Shown: in pieces, positions 50,692-59,959 of the stretch | How positions within the stretch are numbered: position 1 is the first letter of the stretch | Layout of the letters: every line of letters starts with the position of its first letter | NCBI GenBank assembly: GCA_965205995.1 | Contig: OZ242200.1 | Span: forward strand, 4,340,001 to 4,404,000 | From: MPNO01 sp965205995 | GTDB taxonomy: Bacteria; Pseudomonadota; Alphaproteobacteria; MPNO01 | Length of the DNA stretch: 64,000 nucleotides | Direction of reading: 5' to 3' | The notes under the pieces: model-generated | Told to the model about the DNA's origin: nothing | Seen by the model: the letters and a program-made list of their open reading frames with translations, nothing else | The model's database searches: none | Translations under genes and position numbers: made by a program

Positions 50692-52597
50692 TCAGCCCTT
50701 GCCCCCGAGCAGAATCTGAAGCCTCTCCTGAAGCGCCGACTTGGTGAACGGCTTGCGCAACAGCGCTGCCCCCGGCGCCTTCGCGGCGTCCCGGAGCCGC
50801 TCATCGTCCGCGTAACCGGTGGTGTAGAGGATGCGGATATCGGGCAAGTGCCGGCGCGCCGCCTCGGCGAGCCGGATGCCGTCGATGCCGCCCGGCATCA
50901 CCACATCGGTGAACAGAAGATCGAAGCGTTCGCCCCGGTCCAGCACGACAAGCGCCGCCCTTCCATCCGCCGCCGCGACGACAGAAAGGCCCATCCCGGC
51001 CAGCCTTGCTTCGGTCTGAGCGCGCAGCTGCGGATGATCCTCGACATATTTTCGATGGGGATCGCGGGAGGGACCGCGGGGCGAACCCCGCGAGCGTCCG
51101 CCACATACGCCGGCGCGTCGGCGCGGGGGAAATAGAGCCGCACCGTGGTGCCCGCGCCGGGGCGGCTGTCGATCGCGATATGCCCGGACGATTGCTTGAC
51201 GAAGCCATAGACCATGCTGAGCCCCATTCCGGTGCCGCGGCCTTGGTCCTTGGTCGTGAAGAACGGCTCGAAGACCCGTTCGGCCACTTCCCGCGGCATT
51301 CCGCTGCCGGTATCCGTCACCTCGACGCACAGATACGGGCCCGGCGGGACGCCGGCGATGTCGGTGAGCGTCGTATTGCGGGTGCCGATCGTCAGCGTGC
51401 CGCCGTCGGGCATCGCGTCGCGCGCGTTGATCGCGAGGTTGATGACGGCGTTCTCGAGCTGCGCCGGATCGACGGTCACGCGCCAACGGTCGCCGGGTTG
51501 GGAATAGTCGATCCGGATCGCATCGCCGAGCGTCCGGTGCAGTAGTTCGGCCGTCCGGACGAGGAGGCCCGCAGCAGGCTCGACGGTCCTCGGGTTGAGC
51601 GGTTGCTTGCGTGCAAACGCGAGCAGGCGCTGGGTCAACTCGGCCGCAAGCCGCTCCGTTTCCCGTGCTTCGTCGATCAGCGCGCGGCGTTCGTCCTCTG
51701 GCGGAGTCGATTCTTCAAGCTCCTCCAGGTCCATCGACAACACCGCGAGGAGGTTGTTGAAATCGTGCGCAATGCCGCCCGTCAACTGACCGATCGCTTC
51801 CATCTTCTGGATCTGGTGCAGCTCCGCCTGGGCGGTGTGCCGGTCGGTTACGTCGAGTGCGAGGCCGCTCCAGACGACCGCGCCGTCGGCCCGCCGCACC
51901 GGGCGCGCGATGGCATGTATCCAGCGCTCCACGCCGTCATCGCCCCTCACCCGCATCTGGTGGTCGAGCGGCGCCAGATTGCGCGCCGAAGCTTCGAGCG
52001 CCGCCCGCCAGCCGGCTCGGTCGCCGTCGTGGATCGCCCCGGCTCCGCCTGTACGGCCGCGGGATCGAGAGCGAAGACGCGCAAGAGTCCCTCGCTCACG
52101 AAGGGAAACGAAATGCGGCCCTCGGGAGAGAAAACGCCGCGAAAGACCGATCCGGGCAGGTTGGCCGCGATGCTGTGCAACATCTCCTCGTGGCTGCGCA
52201 GCGCTTCTTCCCTCCGGCGCGACTCCGAGAGGTCGTGCACCACGCCGAGAAACCGGCGCTCGCCGGCGAACCGCATCTCGCTTACATAGATCGACATCGG
52301 GAAAATGGAGCCGTCCTTGCGCGCGCCCGTGACCTCCCGCCCGCGACCGATGACGCGGGCCTCGCCGGTCTTCAGGTAGCGGTCGACATGGTCGTCATGC
52401 GGGGCGCGTTCCTCCCGCGGCATGAGGATGCCGACATTCCGGCCGACGACCTCCCCGGCGCGGTACCCGAAGATCCGCTCCGCCGCCCGGTTGACCGATC
52501 GGATGCGTTTGTCGACATCGATCACGATCAGACCGTCGACGAGCGTGTCGCGAAGGGCGCGCAACTCCTCTTCGAGCGATCTCTCTCTCGCCGTCAA
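50692..52597 (-). pseudogene. Hybrid histidine kinase with two frameshifts
   Basis: Three frames together encode one PAS-PAS-HisKA-HATPase-receiver protein. Segment 1 (52597 to about 52040): PAS domain (GLIVIDVDKRIRSVNRAAER) and the start of a second. Segment 2 (about 52037 to 51055): rest of that PAS, the H box IAHDFNNLLAVL, and ATPase boxes (DTGSGMP, GTGMGLSMVYGF). Segment 3 (about 51049 to 50692): receiver domain (DLLFTDVVMPGGIDG, RKPFTKSAL). Each break is repaired by one extra base, at the four-C run 52037-52040 and at the four-T run 51049-51052. It is either decayed or carries assembly errors. The first start is a TTG and uncertain. Confidence 0.8.
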
Positions 52598-52675
52598 TGC
52601 AAACTTCCCCGCGAACGCTTCCCACAGTGTGGGGCGGGAAATCGAATTCTCGCAACAGCGGCTTTCCGAGCCAAT

Positions 52676-53506
52676 TCAGTGGGAGATCAGGACCGGTCGC
52701 GTCATCGTACGCATGATCGAACGCGTAACGCCGCCGAAGATCCATTCCCGCGTGCGGGAATGGCCGTAGGCGCCCATGACGATCAGGTCGCAGCCGAGAT
52801 CCGAGGCCCGGGAGAGGATCGCGTCGGCGACATCGATAGCCTCTGCGTAGGTCCGGTTTGCCTCGGCGCGCACGCCGTGCCGGGCCAGATAGTGCGAAAT
52901 GTCGGCGCCCGGCACGTCGCCGTGGCCCGCCCCGTCGTCCGGGTTGACCGCCAGGACGGTAACCTCGTCCGCCAGCTGCAGGATCGGCAACGCATCGGTG
53001 ACCGCGCGGGTCGCCTCGCGGCTCGCGTTCCAGCACACCAGCACGCGCTTGCCCACCTCCTGGAAACGCCCTGCCCTCGGAACGATCAGCACCGGCCGGC
53101 CGGTCATCGTCGCTACGGCGGTGGGAAGTTCCGGATCGCTCGATGGATCCTCCTCGTCCCACTGGCCCATTATGGTGAGGTCGGCGTAGCGCGCATGGAT
53201 CCCGATACGGCTGGCGGGGTCGCCGTTCTCGACCCGCCATTCGCCGCTGAGCCCGTGCCGCCGGGCGGCTTCGTTGAACCCTGCCTCGGCCCGGTCCCGT
53301 TCGGCCTCGACCCGCGCCTCGAGCGCGGCCATGAGCTCGCTTGGAATCGGCCCCGGAAGAGTCCGCAGCGACGCCGCGGGGTCGGTAGATACGTGCAATC
53401 CGATCGGATGCGCCCCGTGCGCCTTCGCGAGCGCGAAAACTATGTCGAGCACCGCGTCCAACCTGTCGTTGGGGGCGGCGTGGGCGAGAATGCTCTTGAG
53501 CGTCAT
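52676..53506 (-). CDS. Tandem universal stress protein (UspA)
   Basis: A 276-residue protein of two Usp domains. The C-terminal one has the ATP-binding GAYGHSRTREWIFGGVTRSI motif (G-x2-G-x9-G-S/T type) after DLIVM; the N-terminal one (TLKSILAHAAPNDRLDAVLD, DLTIMGQWDEEDPSSDPELP) has a degenerate nucleotide motif. Usp proteins raise survival in stationary phase, low oxygen and other stress. It lies between the sensor kinase and a Crp/Fnr gene, all on the minus strand, a combination often seen in low-oxygen regulons. Confidence 0.88.
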   Translation of the reverse strand: MTLKSILAHAAPNDRLDAVLDIVFALAKAHGAHPIGLHVSTDPAASLRTLPGPIPSELMAALEARVEAERDRAEAGFNEAARRHGLSGEWRVENGDPASRIGIHARYADLTIMGQWDEEDPSSDPELPTAVATMTGRPVLIVPRAGRFQEVGKRVLVCWNASREATRAVTDALPILQLADEVTVLAVNPDDGAGHGDVPGADISHYLARHGVRAEANRTYAEAIDVADAILSRASDLGCDLIVMGAYGHSRTREWIFGGVTRSIMRTMTRPVLISH

Positions 53507-53558
53507 GGTTCAAATCCTCAATGGCGGATCCAAATTTCCTTTCCCCGATCGCGCCCGG

Positions 53559-54317
53559 TCACGCCGCACGGCCGGCGCGCGCCCAGTGCTCGTCGCGCCC
53601 CAGCATCCGGCAAAGCGCCGCCGGGTCGTGGATCTGAAGCTTGCGCCGGCCGAGCGAGAGAATCCGTCGTTCTCTCAACACACGCAGCGTGCGACATATA
53701 TGGGCCGCCGAGAGGCCGAGCGCGTCGCCGAGCTGCTCCTGTGTGGGCGGAAAATCGACCATCGTTCCCGGCGCCGCGCCGCTGGCCTCGCGAATACGCC
53801 GATCGAGCCGGAACAGCAGATGGGCTACCGCTTCCATCGCCGTGCGGCGACCGATATCGACCAGCGAGTCATTAGCTTCCGAAATCGTTTCGGATAGAAG
53901 GTCGATGACCGCAGCCGCATAATCGGCATCGGTGGCGAGCATGGTGGCGAACTGCGCGCGCGACAGGACCATGACGGTCACGTCGGTCAACGCCTCCGCC
54001 GAATGCGGGGCCGGTCCGCCCGCGAGCGGCGCGAACCCGCAAATGTCTCCCGGCATCAGGAATTCGAGGATTTGGCGGCGTCCGTCTTCGAGTAGTTGAT
54101 GAAGCGAGATCCACCCTTCAACCAGGGTGAAAACATCCCCGTTCGGGTCATCCTGCGAAAACACCTCGGACCCGGAGCCGACGAAGCGGTATTGCGGCGC
54201 AACGAATCGCGCCCGGTCCGCCCGGTCCGCTTCCCTGTAGGGGCAGCCGACCGCGCGGCGTCCGGGTTTCGACAACCCGGTCAAGGGCTCGCCTTGCAAA
54301 TCCATCACATGCGGCAT
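53559..54317 (-). CDS. Crp/Fnr-family transcription regulator
   Basis: A 252-residue regulator with a cyclic-nucleotide-like beta-roll (VFTLVEGWISLHQLLEDGRR, FLMPGDICGFAPLAGG) and a winged helix (PPTQEQLGDALGLSAAHICR then TLRVLRERRILSL). Only two Cys lie in the N-terminal part (GCPY, ICGF), so the four-Cys iron-sulfur sensor of FNR is absent; FixK- or DNR-like sensing is more likely. The start at 54317 follows ggggaggaagcggt. It is divergent from the OmpR-type regulator gene and may control it and the usp gene. Confidence 0.88.
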   Translation of the reverse strand: MPHVMDLQGEPLTGLSKPGRRAVGCPYREADRADRARFVAPQYRFVGSGSEVFSQDDPNGDVFTLVEGWISLHQLLEDGRRQILEFLMPGDICGFAPLAGGPAPHSAEALTDVTVMVLSRAQFATMLATDADYAAAVIDLLSETISEANDSLVDIGRRTAMEAVAHLLFRLDRRIREASGAAPGTMVDFPPTQEQLGDALGLSAAHICRTLRVLRERRILSLGRRKLQIHDPAALCRMLGRDEHWARAGRAA

Positions 54318-54382
54318 ACCGCTTCCTCCCCGCTCGTCCTCCCGAGTGGACGGAGACTCTAGCGGCGGTTTGTAAGGTTGGT

Positions 54383-54411
54383 TTGTGCCGTGAAGGGCCA
54401 ATTTGTATAGA
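54383..54411 (+). promoter_or_regulatory. Sigma-70-like promoter for response regulator
   Basis: TTGTGC at 54383-54388 and TATAGA at 54406-54411 are 17 bases apart in an AT-rich stretch. A transcript from about 54418 would contain the GTG at 54440 but not the upstream TTG, which supports the shorter protein. Confidence 0.5.
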
Positions 54412-54439
54412 AGTGTATCGGCGGAAACGGATTCGCTTC

Positions 54440-55168
54440 GTGTCCAGGACAATTCTTGTCGTCGACGACGACGCCCGGCTGAGAAATCGTCTGCGCAGCT
54501 TCCTCGAACGGGAAGGCTACGACGCCCACGCTTTGCCGGGCGGCGCCGCGCTGCGCGCGTTTCTGAGGAACCGGCAGGCGGATCTGGTGATCCTCGATCT
54601 GATGATGCCGGGCGAAGACGGCCTGTCGCTCACCCGCTATCTGCGCGCAAACTTCAATATCGGCATTCTCATTCTTACCGGAAAAGGCGAACCGGTCGAC
54701 CGCATCGTAGGGCTTGAGATGGGCGCCGACGACTATTTGGCCAAACCGTTCAATCTGCGGGAGCTGCTTGCGCGGGTGCGCAGCATCACGCGTCGGATAG
54801 GGGCTGAAAATGCAAATTCGGCGACGTCAAAGGCGGGCGAAATTGAGGGCGAAATCCTCGCCTTCGACGGGTTTCGACTGGACATCGCCGGCCGTCGTCT
54901 CACCGGACGGGACGGTTCGGAAGTGTTCCTCACCGGCGCCGAATTCAATCTGTTGGCTGCGCTTGCCGGCAGCGCCGGTCGGGCGCTGTCACGCGATCGG
55001 CTCATGGACGCGGTCGGAGGCCGAAGCTGGCAGCCAAACGACCGCAGCATCGACCTCCATGTCAGCCACCTCCGCAAGAAGCTCGAAGAAGACCCCAAGA
55101 GGCCTTCGATTATCAAGACCATACGGGGTGCGGGCTACGTATTCTCACGTCCCGTCGAGCGGAAATAG
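54440..55168 (+). CDS. OmpR-family response regulator, orphan
   Basis: A 242-residue regulator from the GTG at 54440 (MSRTILVVDDDARL). The receiver has Asp10/Asp11, phospho-acceptor Asp53 (VILDLMMPGEDG), Thr80 and Lys102 (AKPFNLREL). The C-terminal winged helix is complete (GAEFNLLAALAGSAGRALSR, SIDLHVSHLRKKLEEDPKRP, IKTIRGAGYVF). No intact partner kinase is adjacent; the nearby hybrid kinase is broken and on the other strand. It is divergent from the Crp/Fnr gene. Confidence 0.9.
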   Translation: MSRTILVVDDDARLRNRLRSFLEREGYDAHALPGGAALRAFLRNRQADLVILDLMMPGEDGLSLTRYLRANFNIGILILTGKGEPVDRIVGLEMGADDYLAKPFNLRELLARVRSITRRIGAENANSATSKAGEIEGEILAFDGFRLDIAGRRLTGRDGSEVFLTGAEFNLLAALAGSAGRALSRDRLMDAVGGRSWQPNDRSIDLHVSHLRKKLEEDPKRPSIIKTIRGAGYVFSRPVERK

Positions 55169-55225
55169 AACGCTTTTGTGCAACGCGCTCCGGCGCCGGT
55201 ATGTCGCGCGACGCCGGGCGACCGT

Positions 55226-55732
55226 TTACCAGGTCGAAGCTGGGGCGCCGCCTTCTCCCTGGCCCGGGGACGCATCGGACGACCCCGTTTCCGCGGCACC
55301 GGAGGCGCTCGAACCGGCCCCGGAAAGGGACCACCGCCCGTCAGTCAAGTCGTACTTGCCTTGTCTCCGCCCGTTGCGCAATTCGGTCCGGATCGACGGC
55401 AGTTTGATCAGGCGTTCCATGTCGGTGGCCGCCCGGTCGAGAATTTGCGGCGGTGTCAGCCCCGGCTGGGCGCGCAACGCCTGTTCGACAAAGCGCGGCA
55501 CCGAACCCTTGGGCGCACGTTTGCGGCCGCTGGCGCGACGCGTCTTGGGCTCAGCCTTCTTCGCGCGTCTGCCGCGCGATACGCTCGTGCGGGCGACCTG
55601 GGCGCCCGCCGAACCGAGGAGATCCAATATCTCCTTCTTGGCGTCGGCCTGGCCGCGCGCATAGGCATCGGCCTGGATCTCTTCGATGAGCGCGGATAGT
55701 TTTTCGGCGCTGTTCTTCGCTCCATTCGGCAT
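55226..55732 (-). CDS. Basic nucleoid-like protein with winged-helix-like core
   Basis: A 168-residue protein with no family I recognise. Residues 1-45 are helical and acidic (EKLSALIEEIQADAYARGQA, coiled coil likely). Residues 50-78 are very basic (RGRRAKKAEPKTRRASGRKR), like histone-H1-type tails. Residues 80-140 (VPRFVEQALRAQPGLTPPQI, MERLIKLPSIRTELRNGRRQ, GKYDLTDGRWSL) look like a small winged helix, ending in an Ala/Ser/Gly-rich tail. DNA binding is the best guess. It is convergent with the response regulator gene. Confidence 0.6.
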   Translation of the reverse strand: MPNGAKNSAEKLSALIEEIQADAYARGQADAKKEILDLLGSAGAQVARTSVSRGRRAKKAEPKTRRASGRKRAPKGSVPRFVEQALRAQPGLTPPQILDRAATDMERLIKLPSIRTELRNGRRQGKYDLTDGRWSLSGAGSSASGAAETGSSDASPGQGEGGAPASTW

Positions 55733-56060
55733 GGTTTATATTCCCACTCTTGTTTGACGATATCGCCGTCTTTGGATCGCTTCGTGAGGAGAGATATATG
55801 CGTTGAGGCGTCTGTGCAACCGCAAATTTCCATTCGTTGTTCAAGAAGTCTTCAACAACACTAGTGACTTCCCCGCATACGAAAGAAATCGGATTGAACG
55901 CACCGGGCGCGTCCGGATCCGGGTTCCACGGCCTTCCGCGCAAGCTTATCGCGTGAAGCCGCCGTGAGTCCAGGAAAGCGCCACAAGCGCGGTGTCGAAT
56001 TGACGATCCCCGGGAATTCTGGTTCCCTGACCCGTATGGACAACTAAGGGGGTGCGGTTA
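55733..56060. other. AT-richer intergenic region upstream of molybdoenzyme
   Basis: No gene is supported in these 328 bases. They are less GC-rich than the coding DNA around them and separate divergent genes, so they should hold both promoters, but no clear -35/-10 pair stands out. A ribosome site (aaggggg) lies 7 bases before the ATG at 56061. Confidence 0.5.
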
Positions 56061-57362
56061 ATGGAACATCGTAAAGATCAAAAACGCGTCGACCTCTTCG
56101 AACTTTACGCCGACGATCCCGAGCGCGCCGACCGGATTGTGTTCGGACGCGAACCGCACAAGGATCGCCGCGGGTTCCTCAAAGGGGCCGGGCTTGCGGC
56201 CATGGGAGCGGCGGTCGGCGCGGCGATTCCATTCCATCGGAACATGCCTTCCGGCTTTATCCCGGAAGCAGTCGCCGCCAACCCGATGACAATCGCGGGC
56301 AAGGACGGCCTTACCGTCCTTAACGACCGGCCGGTGAACGCCGAAACACCCGTGCATCTGCTCGACGATGAAGTGACGCCGACCGCGCGGCATTTCATAC
56401 GGAATAACGGCGTTGTTCCCGAGAACATGGATGCCGGGACCTGGCGGCTGCAAGTCGACGGTCTGGTGAACAAGCCGATGACGTTGAGCATCGAAGACCT
56501 GAAAAAGGGTTTCGACGTCGTGACGCGGCTGACAATCGAATGCGGCGGCAACGGCCGGGCGTTCTTCAGCCCGCCGGCGAGCGGCAACCAGTGGACGCTG
56601 GGCGCGGTCGCCTGTTCGGAGTGGACGGGTGTCCGTCTCGCCGACGTTCTGAAAGCGGCCGGGGTAAAGGACAATGTCGTCTACACCGCTCATGTCGGCG
56701 CGGATGCTCATCTGTCCGGCAAGGAGGGAAAGCTGGCGATTTCCCGCGGTGTGCCCATCGCAAAGGCGATGAACCCCAGCAACCTCATCGCCTTCGGCAT
56801 GAATGGCGGTCCGCTGCATCCGATGAACGGGGCGCCATTGCGGCTGGTGATTCCGGGCTGGCCGGGTTCGTGCTCGCAGAAGTGGCTGAAACGGATATGG
56901 CTGCGCGATGTCGTCCATGACGGCCCCAAGATGACGGGCACCGCCTACCGGGTTCCCCAATATCCGGTAGCGCCCGGCGAAAAGGTGCCGAAGAGCGCCA
57001 TGCAAATCATCCACGCGATGCCGGTGAAGTCCCTGATCACCACGCCGAAGACGGGATTGTCGATCGACGGCCGCAACCTGTCCGTCGCGGGACATGCCTG
57101 GGCGGGCGACAACGCGGTCGCGCGGGTCGATGTTTCGATCGATTTCGGTGCCTCCTGGCAGCGGGCGGAGCTCGCGGCTCCCGTCAACCCCTATGCCTGG
57201 CAGCGGTGGTCGGCGAAATTGCAGTTTCCCGAGAAGGGATATTACGAAATCTGGGCGCGGGCGACCGACGACAAGGGAACCAGCCAGCCCTTCGCCATCG
57301 CCTGGAACCCCAAGGGGTATCTCAATAACTCGATGCACAGGATCTCGCTGCGCGTGACCTAG
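56061..57362 (+). CDS. Sulfite-oxidase-family molybdoenzyme (SoxC/SorA-like)
   Basis: A 433-residue molybdopterin oxidoreductase. A 33-residue leader precedes a twin-arginine signal (DRRGFLKGAGLAAMGAA, Arg36-Arg37), so it is folded before export to the periplasm. The Mo ligand is Cys161 in TIECGGNGRAFF; further core motifs are GVRLADVLKAAGV, GGPLHPMNGAPLRLVIPGWP and SQKWLKRIWL, with the dimerisation domain at the C-terminus (VARVDVSIDFGASWQRAELA). It likely oxidises sulfite to sulfate, passing electrons to the cytochrome encoded next, whose start overlaps its stop. No other sox genes are present. Confidence 0.87.
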   Translation: MEHRKDQKRVDLFELYADDPERADRIVFGREPHKDRRGFLKGAGLAAMGAAVGAAIPFHRNMPSGFIPEAVAANPMTIAGKDGLTVLNDRPVNAETPVHLLDDEVTPTARHFIRNNGVVPENMDAGTWRLQVDGLVNKPMTLSIEDLKKGFDVVTRLTIECGGNGRAFFSPPASGNQWTLGAVACSEWTGVRLADVLKAAGVKDNVVYTAHVGADAHLSGKEGKLAISRGVPIAKAMNPSNLIAFGMNGGPLHPMNGAPLRLVIPGWPGSCSQKWLKRIWLRDVVHDGPKMTGTAYRVPQYPVAPGEKVPKSAMQIIHAMPVKSLITTPKTGLSIDGRNLSVAGHAWAGDNAVARVDVSIDFGASWQRAELAAPVNPYAWQRWSAKLQFPEKGYYEIWARATDDKGTSQPFAIAWNPKGYLNNSMHRISLRVT

Positions 57363-57709
57363 TGTTCCTGCTACGGCCGGCATGGCTCGCCGGGATCGCC
57401 GCCGCGGTCTATTTCTCCGCGGCGGCGATCGCCATTGCCACCGACGCCGCGACTTCGTCGGAAGACGAATATCAGGGCCTGCCGCCCGGCAGCGGGCGCG
57501 ATGAAGTGCTCGGCATTTGCGGGGCCTGCCATTCCATGAAGCTGGTCACCCAACAGGGGTTGTCGCGATCGACCTGGGCCGAGCTCCTCGTCGTCATGGT
57601 CGAGGAACATGAAATGGCGGAACTCGAAGCGGAGGATGAAGTACAGATCCTCGACTATCTTGCGAAGTTCTACGGCCCGGATCGGTTGGCGAGAAAGATG
57701 AAGCGCTAG
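57362..57709 (+). CDS. Small monohaem cytochrome c, partner of molybdoenzyme
   Basis: A 115-residue exported cytochrome c. A signal sequence (RPAWLAGIAAAVYFSAAAIA) precedes the haem site Cys53-Gly-Ala-Cys56-His57; the axial Met is probably in HEMAELEAEDE. It starts with GTG overlapping the stop of the sulfite-oxidase-like gene by 1 base. The pairing of a Mo subunit with a small cytochrome resembles SorAB sulfite dehydrogenase more than SoxCD, whose cytochrome subunit is much larger. Confidence 0.85.
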   Translation: MFLLRPAWLAGIAAAVYFSAAAIAIATDAATSSEDEYQGLPPGSGRDEVLGICGACHSMKLVTQQGLSRSTWAELLVVMVEEHEMAELEAEDEVQILDYLAKFYGPDRLARKMKR

Positions 57710-57833
57710 CATCCCGATACCGGGCGCCCGGCGCCAACGATGCGCGCGACGGGGCATCTTGACCGCCGGGACGGCGCTCCGCATGGTTTCGCGGGCGAGG
57801 CCCGGCTTGACCAGGCGCGGTGGCGGGACGGCG

Positions 57834-59948
57834 ATGAACGGCGACAAGACCTACGTGATCGCGACCGATGTCGGCGGCACCTGCACCGACACCGTGGTCT
57901 TCGTCGCCGGCGAGCCGATCCATATGGGCAAGGCGCTGTCGACCCCGCCCGATTTCGCCAACGGGGTTCTGGACTCGATCCGGGCCGCCGCAGATTCGAT
58001 GGGGATCGCGCTCGGCGACCTCCTCGCCAGCACCGGCCTGTTCACCCACGGCTCGACCGTTGTCGACAATGCATTGCTCACGCGCGACGGCGCCACGACC
58101 GGGTTGATCACCACCGAGGGGTTCGAGGACACGCTCCTGGTGACCCGTGGCGCCTATGGCCGCTGGGCCGGGCTGGCGGAGGAAGGGCTCAAACATCCGG
58201 TGAAGACCGACCGCGCGCCGCCGCTGGTGCCGGCGGCGCGCATAAGCGGGATACCCGAGCGGGTCGATTACAAGGGCGCGGTCATCCGCGAGCTCGACGA
58301 GGAGGCCGCGGCGGCGGCGATCCGCCACCTCGTGGACGCCATGGGGGTCGAGGCGATCGCCATCTGCTTCCTCTGGTCCTGCTACAACCCGGTCCACGAA
58401 CGGCGCGTCCGGGAGATAGCGGCCGCGATCGCACCCGAAGCCTATGTGACGATTTCGAGCGATATCGCGCCGGTGCCCGGCGAATACGAGCGGACGTCCA
58501 CGACCGTCATCAACGCCTATGCGGGCCGCATCGCGCACGACTACATCGTCGAGCTCAAGGCCCTGCTCGCCGAGAACGGCTATGACGGTTCGCTGCTGGT
58601 GATGCAGGGCTATGGCGGGCTGCTGCCGGCGGAAGAGGCGTCGAGCCGCGCGGTCGGCATGATCGAATGCGGTCCCGCCGCCGGCGTTATCGGCGCCCGG
58701 TTCCTGGGCGCTGCGATGGGCGATCCCGACGTGATCGCGGCCGATATGGGCGGCACCACGTTCAAGGTCGGGGTGATCCAGGGCGGAGAGCTCGAATTCG
58801 CGCGCGAGCCCATGGTGGACCGCTACCACTATGTCGCCCCGAAGATCGAGGTGGTCTCGATCGGTGCCGGCGGCGGCTCCATCGTCTCGCTTGAGCCCCG
58901 GACCAACGTCCCCCGGGTCGGCCCCAAGAGCGCCGGGGCGCGGCCGGGCCCGGTGTGCTACGGGCTTGGCGGCACCGAGCCCACCCTGACCGACGTGATG
59001 ACGCTGATCGGCTATATGGACCCCGCGATGTTTCTCGGCGGCACCATGCGCCTCGACATCGATGCGGCGCGCGCGGCGTTCGAGGCAAAAATCGCCCGGC
59101 CGATGGGGATGGATGCGGACGAGGCCGCCATCGGCATCTACCGCATCGCCGCGGCCCAGATCTCCGACTTGATCCACGGGATCACCGTCGAACGGGGGCT
59201 CGACCCACGCGACTTCGTGCTCCACGCCTTCGGCGGTTCCTGCCCGCTGCTCGCCGGCGTGTTCGGCCGGGAGCTCAACGTGAAGCGCATCGTGGTGCCC
59301 TATACCGCCGCGGTGAATTGCGCCTTCGGGCTGGTCTCGGCCGACGTGGTGCATGAATACGCGCACACCGCGACGCGGGCGGTGCCGGTGCCCGCGGCGG
59401 AGATCGACGCGATCTATGCGCCGATGGTCGAGCGCGCCCGCGCCCAGCTCGCCGGCGAGGGCTTCGCGGAATGCGATATCGCGCTGCAATGGTCGGTCGA
59501 TCTGCGCTACCGTCGCCAGGTGCATGAGGTGACCACGCCGGTTCGCGCCTCCACCCCGCTCGACGATGCCGGGCTGGGGACGCTGGTGAGCGACTTCGAG
59601 GCGCTGTACGAGCGCAAATACGGCAAGGGCTCGGCCTATCGCGGCGCCGGCATCGAGATGACCATGTTCCGGCTGTCCGCGCGCGGCCGCATGACCCGTC
59701 CCGAGATCCCTCCCGAGGCGCTCGCCGGCGAGGATGCGGGCGCCGCCCATCGCGGCAGGCGCGACGTCTTCGTCGAAGCCGCGGGCGGGCTCGCACCGGC
59801 GGACATCTACGACTTCGCGGCGCTCGCCCCGGGCAATCTGGTCGCCGGCCCGGCGGTGATCCACACGCCGATCACCACGATCGTCGTCCAGGCCGCGCAG
59901 ACCGCGCGGATGGACCCCTATCGCAATATCGTCATCGCGTTCGACTGA
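57834..59948 (+). CDS. Hydantoinase A / oxoprolinase / acetone-carboxylase-like subunit
   Basis: A 704-residue HyuA-family protein from the ATG at 57834 (MNGDKTYVIATDVGGTCTDT). The actin-like ATPase motifs are the N-terminal DVGGT phosphate loop, GSTVVDNALLTRDGATTGLI, ECGPAAGVIGARFLG, ADMGGTTFKVGVI and SIGAGGGSIV, and HAFGGSCPLLAG near 490. The family hydrolyses or activates cyclic amides, or in acetone and acetophenone carboxylases activates the substrate with ATP. The third gene of this operon favours a carboxylase. The hyuB-like gene starts 11 bases after its stop. Confidence 0.87.
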   Translation: MNGDKTYVIATDVGGTCTDTVVFVAGEPIHMGKALSTPPDFANGVLDSIRAAADSMGIALGDLLASTGLFTHGSTVVDNALLTRDGATTGLITTEGFEDTLLVTRGAYGRWAGLAEEGLKHPVKTDRAPPLVPAARISGIPERVDYKGAVIRELDEEAAAAAIRHLVDAMGVEAIAICFLWSCYNPVHERRVREIAAAIAPEAYVTISSDIAPVPGEYERTSTTVINAYAGRIAHDYIVELKALLAENGYDGSLLVMQGYGGLLPAEEASSRAVGMIECGPAAGVIGARFLGAAMGDPDVIAADMGGTTFKVGVIQGGELEFAREPMVDRYHYVAPKIEVVSIGAGGGSIVSLEPRTNVPRVGPKSAGARPGPVCYGLGGTEPTLTDVMTLIGYMDPAMFLGGTMRLDIDAARAAFEAKIARPMGMDADEAAIGIYRIAAAQISDLIHGITVERGLDPRDFVLHAFGGSCPLLAGVFGRELNVKRIVVPYTAAVNCAFGLVSADVVHEYAHTATRAVPVPAAEIDAIYAPMVERARAQLAGEGFAECDIALQWSVDLRYRRQVHEVTTPVRASTPLDDAGLGTLVSDFEALYERKYGKGSAYRGAGIEMTMFRLSARGRMTRPEIPPEALAGEDAGAAHRGRRDVFVEAAGGLAPADIYDFAALAPGNLVAGPAVIHTPITTIVVQAAQTARMDPYRNIVIAFD

Positions 59949-59959
59949 GGAGCCCGGCG

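Noticed and set aside
50692..52597. Programmed frameshifting as the explanation for the split kinase
   Set aside because: Neither four-base run forms a recognisable slippery heptamer with a downstream structure, and two such events in one kinase would be exceptional.
54318..54439. An FNR box (TTGAT-N4-ATCAA) between the Crp/Fnr and response regulator genes
   Set aside because: No sequence there matches both half sites.
55456..55833. Minus-strand frame starting MEICGCTDASTHISLL upstream of the basic protein
   Set aside because: It overlaps the better gene in another frame and turns into Arg/Pro-rich shadow sequence after 40 codons.
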